Source: Candidatus Saccharicenans sp.
GTDB lineage: Bacteria; Acidobacteriota; Aminicenantia; Aminicenantales; Saccharicenantaceae
Assembly: GCA_024653405.1 (NCBI GenBank)
Contig: JANLGB010000104.1
Coordinates: 2,390-7,500 of the forward strand
Reading direction: 5' to 3'
DNA: 5,111 nucleotides
Below, piece by piece: positions 1 to 5,111 of the stretch. The position numbers were made by a program, and so were the translations under genes. Position 1 is the first letter of the stretch; each line of letters begins with the position of its first letter. Below the pieces are notes generated by a model that made no database searches, had not been told where the DNA came from, and worked only from the letters and a program-made list of their open reading frames with translations.

Positions 1-778
1 TGACGATCCACTTGAGGTCAGCTTCCAGGACGGTCGTCCGGTCGCTGATGTCGTTGCCGTAAAGCATCAGCTTGGCTTCAAGACGCAGGGTATCCCTGGC
101 TCCCAGGCCGACCGGCAGCAGGCCTTTGGGCGTTCCCTCAGCTATAATGGCTTTCCAGATGACCTCGGGGTTTTCGGCCAGGGTGTAGATTTCAAAACCG
201 TCTTCCCCGGTATAACCGGTCCTGGAAACCAGGCAGTCGACACCGGCCACCCGGCCAAAGGCAAAAGTAAACAATTTCATCTGGCTCAGGTCAAGGTCAG
301 TCAGCGGTTGCAGGATTTCCTGGGCCAGCGGTCCCTGAAGGGCTAACTGGCTATGCTCATCGCTCCGGTTGACCACCTCGACCTGGAAAGCGGCGGCTTT
401 CTCCTTGACCCAGGCAAAATCTTTATCAGTATTGGCGGCATTGACCACCAGCAGATACTTGTCGGGCACAGACAGGCAATAAACCAGCATATCATCCACA
501 AAAGTCCCTTCCGGGGTGGTCAGGGCCGTGTACTGGACCTGGCCCGGAGCCAGCCGGCCGGCGTCGTTGGGCGTTAAATACTGGACACAGGCCAAGGCCT
601 CCGGTCCTTCCACTATGATTTCACCCATGTGGCTGACATCAAACAGGCCAGCCCGGGTCCTGACGGCCAGGTGCTCGTCGATGATTCCCCTGTATTCGAC
701 CGGCATTTCAAAACCGGCGAATTCCACCATCCGGGCTCCAGCCTCTTTATGAACGGCATTCAATCTGGTTTTTTTCAT
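1..778 (-). CDS. gcvT: Aminomethyltransferase, glycine cleavage system T-protein (partial; C-terminus off the left edge)
   Basis: Cytoplasmic T-protein of the glycine cleavage system. It takes the aminomethyl group carried on lipoyl-GcvH and, with tetrahydrofolate, releases ammonia and forms 5,10-methylene-THF. The reading frame runs unbroken from ATG (776-778 on the plus strand) to the window edge, giving 259 codons; family members are about 360-370 residues, so roughly 100 C-terminal residues are missing. Visible family motifs are FDVSHMGE at about 46-53, the Asp-Asp pair at 95-96 in GTFVDDMLVY (family catalytic aspartate region), RTGYTGEDGFEIY at 186-198, and GLGARDTLRLEA at 224-235 followed by LYG. 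The intact motifs favour true GcvT over the paralogue YgfZ or dimethylglycine-oxidase-type domains. The start is supported by a purine-rich Shine-Dalgarno 5 nt upstream and by the N-terminus MKKTRLNAVHKEAGARMVEF, which aligns with the usual start. No gcvH or gcvP is visible; they could lie to the left. It is divergent from argS. Confidence 0.96.
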   Translation of the reverse strand, partial: MKKTRLNAVHKEAGARMVEFAGFEMPVEYRGIIDEHLAVRTRAGLFDVSHMGEIIVEGPEALACVQYLTPNDAGRLAPGQVQYTALTTPEGTFVDDMLVYCLSVPDKYLLVVNAANTDKDFAWVKEKAAAFQVEVVNRSDEHSQLALQGPLAQEILQPLTDLDLSQMKLFTFAFGRVAGVDCLVSRTGYTGEDGFEIYTLAENPEVIWKAIIAEGTPKGLLPVGLGARDTLRLEAKLMLYGNDISDRTTVLEADLKWIV

Positions 779-783
779 GATGA

Positions 784-795
784 TTCCTTTCCTTT
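784..795 (-). promoter_or_regulatory. Shine-Dalgarno region of gcvT
   Basis: On the minus strand the sequence AAAGGAAAGGAA ends 5 nt before the gcvT ATG. It is a doubled AAAGGA-type purine tract rather than a full AGGAGG. It fixes the start at 778. Confidence 0.7.
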
Positions 796-819
796 AATAT
801 AATAAAACTAAGCTAAATT

Positions 820-847
820 AGTATCACAAATGGCGCCTTTCTTGCAA
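820..847 (-). promoter_or_regulatory. Putative sigma-70-type promoter of gcvT
   Basis: Reading the minus strand, TTGCAA (847-842; 4 of 6 matches to TTGACA) is followed by a 16-nt spacer and GATACT (825-820; 4 of 6 matches to TATAAT). A TGT just before it supplies the TGn of an extended -10. The predicted start near 813 leaves a leader of about 35 nt containing the Shine-Dalgarno tract. That is too short for a glycine riboswitch, which is one known way of controlling gcv genes. A second AT-rich candidate, TATTAT at 804-799, would start transcription inside the Shine-Dalgarno tract and is less likely. Confidence 0.45.
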
Positions 848-863
848 GTTTAACGGCAACTTG
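845..863. repeat. Inverted repeat CAAGTT-N7-AACTTG between divergent promoters (possible operator)
   Basis: Perfect 6-bp arms at 845-850 and 858-863 are separated by 7 bp. The left arm overlaps the proposed gcvT -35 box (842-847) and the right arm overlaps the argS -35 box (861-866). A dimeric regulator bound here could act on both genes. A 6-bp inverted repeat can arise by chance in 120 bp, so the position is the main argument. No known regulator consensus was recognised. Confidence 0.3.
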
Positions 864-888
864 TTAGCCCGCATATTTTTGTTATAAT
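861..888 (+). promoter_or_regulatory. Promoter of argS with perfect extended -10, next to the start codon
   Basis: TTGTTA (861-866; 4 of 6 matches to TTGACA) is followed by a 16-nt spacer and a perfect TATAAT (883-888). TGT at 880-882 completes a consensus extended -10, TGTTATAAT. Only 10 nt separate the -10 box from the argS ATG. A start about 7 nt after the -10 box falls near 895-896, giving a 5' leader of about 3-4 nt. No Shine-Dalgarno sequence lies between promoter and ATG. Confidence 0.75.
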
Positions 889-898
889 TAGTTTCACG

Positions 899-2836
899 AT
901 GTTTAGAACTAAGAAAGAACTTAAGGAAAAAATCCTAGCCCGGTTGAGCCCGGAATTCCCGGTCAGTCCGGCCGAGCTGGAACTGACGCCGACGCCCGAC
1001 CAGAAGCTGGGCGACCTGGCCCTGTCGCTGGCCTTCCCCCTGGCCAGGAAATTGAAAACCAGTCCCCGGGTCATAGCCACCCGGGCGGCCGAACTGCTGT
1101 CCGGAATCGAGGGCCTGGAGCGGGTCGAGGTGGCCGGGGCCGGCTACATCAACCTCTATCTCGACCGGCAGAAATTCTTCCGGGAAAAATACTCCAGTTT
1201 GAGAAAAACCGGGCTGGAAGCGGAAGAAACCAAGATCATAGTCGAACATACCAATATCAATCCCAATAAAGCCGCCCATGTTGGCCACCTGCGGAACGCC
1301 TGCCTGGGTGATACCCTGGTCCGTTGCCTGAGGTACAAAGGCGAAAAAGTTGAAGTTCAGAACTACATTGACGACACCGGGGTCCAGGTGGTGGACGTGG
1401 TTTTCGGGCTGATGGAACTGGAGAAAAAAACCCTGGCTGACCTGGAACGCGTCGAGGGCCGGTTTGATTATTATTGCTGGGACCTCTACACCAGGGTTTC
1501 CCGCTACCTGGCCGAAAACCAGGCAGCCCAGACCCGCAAGGCGGCCATCCTGAAAAAGATTGAACACGGAGAATCGCCGGAAGCCGACTTTGCTTTTCAG
1601 GTTTCCCGCCGCATCCTCCGAGCTCACCTGGCCACCATGAAGAGGCTCGACATCAGCTACGACGTTCTGCCCTGCGAAAGCAGCATCCTACGGCTGAAGT
1701 TCTGGGAAAAGGCTTTTGCCCGGCTCAGGGACAGCGGAGCCATTCATTATTCCACTTCTGGTGAAACGGCCGGCTGCTGGGTCATGCCGCTGGAGGATGA
1801 ACCGGAGCGGGAAAAAATCATCGTCCGCTCCGATGGTACGGTCACCTACGTCGGCAAGGATATTGCTTACCAGCTGTGGAAATTTGGGCTGCTCGGCCAG
1901 GATTTCTATTATGAACCATTCCTCAAAGACAACGGCCGGACAGTCTGGATTTCAACGGCCAGTCCCACCGCCCACCAGGTACATTTCGGGGCCGGCAGCA
2001 AGGTTTACAACGTCATCGATGTCCGTCAGTCCTATCTCCAGAAGGTCGTGGTCCAGGGCCTGAAAGCTCTGGGTTACCAGCAGCAGGCTGAAAAATCAAT
2101 TCACTTTTCCTACGAGATGGTGGCTCTTTCGCCCCGCAGCCTGGCTGAGATCAAGGTTGACCTGGCCGCAGAAGATAAGGACAAAGCCTTTCTGGAAGTA
2201 TCCGGGCGCAAAGGGGTCGGCATCAAGGCCGACGACCTGCTCGACCGGCTGGAAGAAAAAGCCCTGGAAGAGGTCAACCGGCGCAACCCGGACCTGACCC
2301 TGGCCACCAGACAACAAATTGCCCGGCAGATTGCGGCCGCGGCCGTCCGTTACTTCATGCTCAAGTACGCCAGGACTTCACTGCTGGTCTTTGATTTTGA
2401 CGAAGCTCTAAATTTCGAGGGTGAAACCGGCCCTTACCTCCAGTACACGGCAGTCAGGCTGCGCAGCATTTTCCGCAAATTCGAGGAACGCTTCGACCGT
2501 AGCTTCCAGGAATTCATCGCCGGGCTGAGCCCGGACCAGGTCAACCTGTCGGCCCTGGACGGGGATGAAGCCCGGGATTTCTGGGACCTGGTGGTCTATG
2601 CCTGCGGGCTGGACGAAGAAGTGCTGCGGGCCATAGCCACCCTGGAGTTTTCCGGGCTGGCCAAGTATACTTTTAACCTCTGTCAGAAATTCAACTCCTA
2701 TTACCATCATTACCCGGTGCTGGCAGAGAAAGACCAGGAGAGGCAGAATCTGCGATTGCTGACCATACATTTCATCCATGAGATACTCTGTCAGGCTCTC
2801 CACCTGATGGGTATCCAGGTGCCAGAGAAAATGTAA
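899..2836 (+). CDS. argS: Arginine--tRNA ligase (ArgRS)
   Basis: Cytoplasmic class I aminoacyl-tRNA synthetase that charges tRNA-Arg with arginine using ATP; 645 residues. Order of parts: N-terminal tRNA-recognition domain about 1-90 (ending VAGAGYINLYLD), then the Rossmann catalytic core. HVGH at 127-130 is the HIGH motif, within EHTNINPNKAAHVGHLR, followed by IDDTGVQVVDVV. DGTVTYVGKDIAYQLWK lies at 312-328, and SGRKG at 435-439 replaces the KMSKS loop; many ArgRSs lack canonical KMSKS. The C-terminal helical DALR anticodon-binding domain runs about 510-645 (EGETGPYLQYTAVRLR near its start, ending GIQVPEKM). The motif wording differs from the common bacterial form NPTGPLHVGHGR. The ATG at 899 is chosen because the N-terminus aligns with the family, no ATG, GTG or TTG lies upstream before the in-frame stop at 851-853, and internal starts would cut the N-terminal domain. 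There is no Shine-Dalgarno sequence; the transcript is probably leaderless. The next gene starts 45 nt downstream on the same strand. Confidence 0.97.
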   Translation: MFRTKKELKEKILARLSPEFPVSPAELELTPTPDQKLGDLALSLAFPLARKLKTSPRVIATRAAELLSGIEGLERVEVAGAGYINLYLDRQKFFREKYSSLRKTGLEAEETKIIVEHTNINPNKAAHVGHLRNACLGDTLVRCLRYKGEKVEVQNYIDDTGVQVVDVVFGLMELEKKTLADLERVEGRFDYYCWDLYTRVSRYLAENQAAQTRKAAILKKIEHGESPEADFAFQVSRRILRAHLATMKRLDISYDVLPCESSILRLKFWEKAFARLRDSGAIHYSTSGETAGCWVMPLEDEPEREKIIVRSDGTVTYVGKDIAYQLWKFGLLGQDFYYEPFLKDNGRTVWISTASPTAHQVHFGAGSKVYNVIDVRQSYLQKVVVQGLKALGYQQQAEKSIHFSYEMVALSPRSLAEIKVDLAAEDKDKAFLEVSGRKGVGIKADDLLDRLEEKALEEVNRRNPDLTLATRQQIARQIAAAAVRYFMLKYARTSLLVFDFDEALNFEGETGPYLQYTAVRLRSIFRKFEERFDRSFQEFIAGLSPDQVNLSALDGDEARDFWDLVVYACGLDEEVLRAIATLEFSGLAKYTFNLCQKFNSYYHHYPVLAEKDQERQNLRLLTIHFIHEILCQALHLMGIQVPEKM

Positions 2837-2846
2837 CCATTTTCTC
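2825..2846 (+). other. Perfect 9-bp hairpin straddling the argS stop codon
   Basis: Left arm GAGAAAATG (2825-2833), loop TAAC (2834-2837) and right arm CATTTTCTC (2838-2846) pair without mismatch. The argS stop TAA (2834-2836) sits in the loop. No U-tract follows (the next bases are GTCTGAGGC), so this is not a canonical intrinsic terminator. It could be an RNA processing or stability element, a weak attenuator between argS and the ABC genes, or chance. Confidence 0.5.
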
Positions 2847-2867
2847 GTCTGAGGCATTCAAACTCAA

Positions 2868-2875
2868 AAGGAGGT
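2868..2875 (+). promoter_or_regulatory. Shine-Dalgarno of the ABC ATPase gene
   Basis: AAGGAGGT, near-perfect anti-16S complementarity, ends 6 nt before the ATG at 2882 and fixes that start. Its strength contrasts with argS, which has none. Confidence 0.9.
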
Positions 2876-2881
2876 TGGCCG

Positions 2882-3811
2882 ATGATTGAAACCCAACAGC
2901 TGACCAAGAAGTATGGCGACCTGGTAGCCATCCAGGACTTGAGTTTCAGGGTGGAAGAAGGCCGGATCTGGGGTCTCCTGGGTCCCAATGCCGCCGGCAA
3001 GACCACCACCATGCGTATCCTGACCGGCTACCTTCCGGCCACTGCCGGCCGGGCTTCGGTCGCCGGCTACGACGTCTTCGAGCAGTCGGAAGCCGTCAAG
3101 CAATCGATTGGCTATCTTCCGGAAACGGTGCCCCTTTATCCCGAGATGACGGTCGAGTCCTACCTGGGATTTGTGGCCGAGATAAAAAGGGTCCCGGCCA
3201 GCCGGAAGAAAGCGGCCATCGACCGGGCGGTGCAGATTGCTGGCCTGCAGCCGGTGAGGAAGAGACTCATCAGGAATATCTCCCGTGGCTTCAAGCAGCG
3301 GACAGGAATCGCTCAGGCCCTGATTCATAACCCCCGAGTGGTCATCCTGGACGAGCCGACCATCGGCCTCGACCCGGCCCAGATCAAGGAAATCAGGGAC
3401 CTGATCAAATCGTTCAAGGGCGAACACACGGTGATGCTCTCCTCCCACATCCTGGCCGAGGTCAAGGAGGTCTGCGACGGGGTGGTGATCATCAACGAAG
3501 GCCGGCTGATGGCTTCGGGTTCGCTGGAAGAACTGGCCAGGAGCTACAGCCAGAACGACGGGGTCTACCTGAAACTGGACCGGGTGGACGGAGAAATCCT
3601 GGGCCTGTTCCGGCAACAGCTCCCCGGCCTCAAAGCGGCCGCGGTGGAGGGCACCGAAATCCGGCTGGAATGGCCCTGGGGCCAGGATTTGAGGACCCAG
3701 ATCCTGAGGTCCTGCCTGGAGCGGAACCTGGAAATCAAGGAAATGCGCTCCCTGGCCATGAACATCGAGGAACTTTATCTGAGAATCGTCTCAGGAGGTA
3801 TGAAACAATGA
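2882..3811 (+). CDS. ABC-2 type transporter ATP-binding protein, GldA-like
   Basis: Cytoplasmic ATPase subunit, 309 residues, expected to pair with the permease encoded next. Walker A is GPNAAGKTT at 34-42 (Ala at 37 where Gly is usual; the GxxxxGK[ST] pattern still holds). The Q-loop region reads IGYLPETVPLY at 77-87, with Pro-Glu in place of the usual Gln, as I recall for GldA-type proteins. The signature is ISRGFKQR at 133-140, Walker B plus D-loop is VVILDEPTIGLDP at 153-165 with catalytic Glu158, and the switch His is His189 in LSSH. Residues about 225-309 form the C-terminal extension typical of ABC-2 ATPases (DUF4162-like). The start follows a strong AAGGAGGT. Its TGA overlaps the ATG of the permease gene (ATGA at 3808-3811), which implies translational coupling. 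NatA- or CcmA-like exporters are close alternatives, but the GldF- and GldG-like neighbours favour this assignment. The substrate cannot be told from sequence. Confidence 0.93.
   Translation: MIETQQLTKKYGDLVAIQDLSFRVEEGRIWGLLGPNAAGKTTTMRILTGYLPATAGRASVAGYDVFEQSEAVKQSIGYLPETVPLYPEMTVESYLGFVAEIKRVPASRKKAAIDRAVQIAGLQPVRKRLIRNISRGFKQRTGIAQALIHNPRVVILDEPTIGLDPAQIKEIRDLIKSFKGEHTVMLSSHILAEVKEVCDGVVIINEGRLMASGSLEELARSYSQNDGVYLKLDRVDGEILGLFRQQLPGLKAAAVEGTEIRLEWPWGQDLRTQILRSCLERNLEIKEMRSLAMNIEELYLRIVSGGMKQ
3793..3798 (+). promoter_or_regulatory. Shine-Dalgarno of the permease gene, inside the ATPase gene
   Basis: AGGAGG lies 9 nt before the ATG at 3808 and within the last codons of the ATPase gene. 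It decides the permease start: the frame is open back to an ATG at 3670, but the extra 46 residues are charged, Pro/Gly-rich, unlike the family, and fully overlap the ATPase. An ATG at 3800 is in the ATPase frame and encodes its last residues, Met-Lys-Gln. Confidence 0.85.
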
Positions 3812-4575
3812 GTCCCGTCTGGTCTATCACCAAGAAAGAACTGGTCTCCTATTTTACCTCCCCCATTGCCTACATAGTCATTGCCATTTTCAGCCTGCTG
3901 TCGGGGTTTTTCTTTTACAGCCTGGTCTGGTGGTTTAATACCCAGGCCCTGCAGATGTCCCAGAACCCTTACTATTTCCAGCAGATCAACATCAACCAGA
4001 TGGTATTTGCCCCGCTCTTTCATAACCTGAGTATCATCCTGCTGCTAATGCTGCCGGTGGTCTCGATGCGGCTGTTTTCGGAAGAAAAGAAGATGGGCAC
4101 GGAAGAGCTGCTATTAACCTCCCCGGTGTCCGTCATCCAGATCATCCTGGGCAAGTACCTGGCGGCCCTGATTGTCCTGCTGGCCATGCTCGGGCTGAGC
4201 GCCATTCCCACCATCTTGACTTTTATCTACGGCAACCCGGAACCGGTGCCTTACCTGCTGGGCTACCTGGGCCTGTTCCTGCTGGGGGCGGCCTTCCTGG
4301 GACTGGGAATTTTCTGGTCAGCCCTGACTGAAAACCAGATCGTCTCGGCCGTGCTGACCTTTGGCAGTCTGCTCCTGTTCTGGGTGCTGAGCTGGGCCGC
4401 CTATTCGGCCCGCGGGCTGTGGCAGGATGTCCTGAACTACCTGTCCTTTTTCGAACATTTTGACGGGCTGACCAAGGGGGTGCTGGATACCAGCGATCTG
4501 GTTTACTACCTGAGCTTCGCCTTTTTCGGACTTTTCCTGACCCATTCGGTAATTCAATTCCGGCGCTGGAGGTGA
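3808..4575 (+). CDS. ABC-2 type transporter permease, GldF-like
   Basis: Integral inner-membrane permease, 255 residues, partner of the preceding ATPase. The cytoplasmic N-terminus, about 1-18 (WSITKKELVSYFTSP), is the usual start for this family. About six hydrophobic segments are visible, near residues 19-40, 70-88, 112-140, 147-170, 177-198 and 231-250. Between the second and third is the conserved cytoplasmic stretch RLFSEEKKMGTEELLLTSP at 88-106, the coupling-loop hallmark of GldF-type ABC-2 permeases. The region near 200-230 (VLNYLSFFEHFDGLTKGVLDTSD) also matches the family pattern. Start chosen at 3808 on the Shine-Dalgarno and the ATGA overlap rather than the longer open frame from 3670. 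The next gene begins 4 nt after its stop. The Cu-processing NosY family is related but less likely given the GldG-like neighbour. Substrate unknown. Confidence 0.92.
   Translation: MSPVWSITKKELVSYFTSPIAYIVIAIFSLLSGFFFYSLVWWFNTQALQMSQNPYYFQQININQMVFAPLFHNLSIILLLMLPVVSMRLFSEEKKMGTEELLLTSPVSVIQIILGKYLAALIVLLAMLGLSAIPTILTFIYGNPEPVPYLLGYLGLFLLGAAFLGLGIFWSALTENQIVSAVLTFGSLLLFWVLSWAAYSARGLWQDVLNYLSFFEHFDGLTKGVLDTSDLVYYLSFAFFGLFLTHSVIQFRRWR
4568..4574 (+). promoter_or_regulatory. Shine-Dalgarno of the GldG-like gene, overlapping the permease stop
   Basis: GGAGGTG runs into the permease TGA stop (4573-4575) and ends 5 nt before the ATG at 4580. This arrangement favours re-initiation by ribosomes finishing the permease gene. 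Confidence 0.85.
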
Positions 4576-4579
4576 AACC

Positions 4580-5111
4580 ATGAACTGGCTGAAGATTTCT
4601 CTTAATTACATAAGCCTGGGACTTCTGGTTCTGGCCATCGTCATCCTGGCCGTCTGGCCCCAGTACCGGACGGCGGCCTGGGTCAGTGGCGGACTGGGCA
4701 TCGTCAGCTTGGCGCTTTATCTCATCCTCAACCTGTCGACGCTCAAGGAAGGGCTCAAGCGCCGCTCCTTCATCTATTCCAGCAACCTGATGCTGATCAT
4801 CATTCTGGTCCTGGCCATCCTGGTGGTGCTCAATTTCTTCCTGGCCCGGCATCATTACCGGCTGGACTTCACTGCGGCCAAAATTCACAGCCTGTCGGAA
4901 CAGTCGGTCAACGTGGTTAAGAACCTGAAGCAGGAAGTGGTGCTCAAGCCCTTCTTCCGCGATAGCAACGTCAGCCGCCAGACCATGGAAAACCTGCTCA
5001 AGAACTACGCTTACCATTCGGCCAAAATCAAGTACGAATTCATCGACCCCGACAAGAATCCCGGCCTGGTCAAGAAATACGACATCACCCAGGACGGAAC
5101 AACAGTCTTGG
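4580..5111 (+). CDS. GldG-like ABC transporter auxiliary protein (partial; C-terminus off the right edge)
   Basis: The open frame runs from ATG to the window edge, giving 177 codons of a protein family usually around 450-600 residues or more. Three hydrophobic segments are visible, near residues 11-26, 33-52 and 67-88. They are followed by RLDFTAAKIHSLSEQS at 94-109, which matches the 'R.D.T....YSLS..T' entry into the large extracytoplasmic domain of GldG-family auxiliary proteins. After it comes a VVLKPFF strand and a KYEFIDPDKNP segment at 151-161, also family-like. It is preceded by GGAGGTG and lies 4 nt after the permease stop, so it belongs to the same unit. Inferred role: a membrane-anchored accessory subunit of the transporter. 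Many family members have a C-terminal membrane anchor, which would lie outside this window. A gene for a DUF4340-type protein often follows such sets and may lie just downstream. Family assignment is firm in pattern, but function is unknown outside gliding Bacteroidetes. Confidence 0.87.
   Translation, partial: MNWLKISLNYISLGLLVLAIVILAVWPQYRTAAWVSGGLGIVSLALYLILNLSTLKEGLKRRSFIYSSNLMLIIILVLAILVVLNFFLARHHYRLDFTAAKIHSLSEQSVNVVKNLKQEVVLKPFFRDSNVSRQTMENLLKNYAYHSAKIKYEFIDPDKNPGLVKKYDITQDGTTVL

Noticed and set aside
353..752. Two short plus-strand open frames (353-577 and 516-752) opposite gcvT
   Set aside because: They overlap each other and lie antisense to strong GcvT motifs. Neither resembles a known protein.
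779..819. Glycine riboswitch in the gcvT leader
   Set aside because: The predicted leader is about 35 nt and the whole intergenic region is 120 bp and shared with argS. There is no room for one or two glycine aptamers, and no aptamer-like pairing was seen.
935..1627. 230-codon open frame on the minus strand inside argS
   Set aside because: It is antisense to a clearly recognised ArgRS, its composition (Gly/Gln/Phe-rich) reflects the G/C-ending codons of argS, and it resembles no family.
2825..2846. Canonical rho-independent terminator after argS
   Set aside because: The stem is AU-rich and no U-tract follows it, so it is recorded only as a hairpin of unknown role.
2864..3616. 250-codon open frame on the minus strand opposite the ABC ATPase
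   Set aside because: The plus strand holds all ABC motifs. The antisense product is low in recognisable features, as expected from codon bias.
3670..3807. 46-residue N-terminal extension of the permease
   Set aside because: It overlaps the ATPase gene in another frame and lacks family similarity. The AGGAGG at 3793-3798 and the ATGA overlap point to the start at 3808.
4223..5017. 264-codon open frame on the minus strand opposite the permease and GldG-like genes
   Set aside because: It spans two real, coupled plus-strand genes, and its product is a charged, Pro/Arg/Gly-rich sequence with no domain pattern.
1..5111. CRISPR array, insertion sequence, tRNA or rRNA gene, phage attachment site
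   Set aside because: No regularly spaced repeats, transposase motifs, terminal inverted repeats, or tRNA or rRNA signatures were seen; nearly all bases are accounted for by five genes.

Overview
The window is ordinary bacterial chromosome: tightly packed genes, moderately GC-rich with G/C-ending codons (CTG, CGG, GCC, GAC common), short AT-rich control regions and sigma-70-type promoters. Nothing in it looks mobile, viral or eukaryotic. The ArgRS subtype (a TNINPNKAAHVGHLR-type nucleotide-binding motif) and a GldA/GldF/GldG-type ABC gene set are, from memory, typical of Acidobacteriota and Aminicenantes-like lineages. That placement is a low-confidence inference.

Layout. Positions 1-778, minus strand: N-terminal 259 codons of gcvT (glycine cleavage T-protein), cut by the left edge. 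Positions 779-898: a 120-bp divergent control region with back-to-back promoters and an inverted repeat covering both -35 boxes. Positions 899-2836, plus: complete argS. Positions 2837-2881: a 45-bp gap, with a perfect 9-bp hairpin straddling the argS stop codon. Positions 2882-3811, plus: ABC-2 type ATPase, GldA-like. Positions 3808-4575, plus: six-helix permease, GldF-like, overlapping the ATPase by ATGA. Position 4580 to the right edge, plus: N-terminal 177 codons of a GldG-like membrane-anchored auxiliary protein, cut by the edge.

Function. The three ABC genes form a translationally coupled unit: a cytoplasmic ATPase, a multi-pass permease and an accessory protein with a large extracytoplasmic part. 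In Bacteroidetes such sets are tied to gliding, but homologues occur widely in non-gliding bacteria and their substrate is not known. argS lies just upstream in the same direction and may be co-transcribed with them. gcvT is read the other way and belongs to one-carbon metabolism.

The most notable signals are regulatory. argS has a perfect extended -10 element only 10 nt from its ATG and no Shine-Dalgarno sequence, so its mRNA is predicted to be leaderless or nearly so. The other four genes all have recognisable Shine-Dalgarno sequences. No clearly new biological system is visible.
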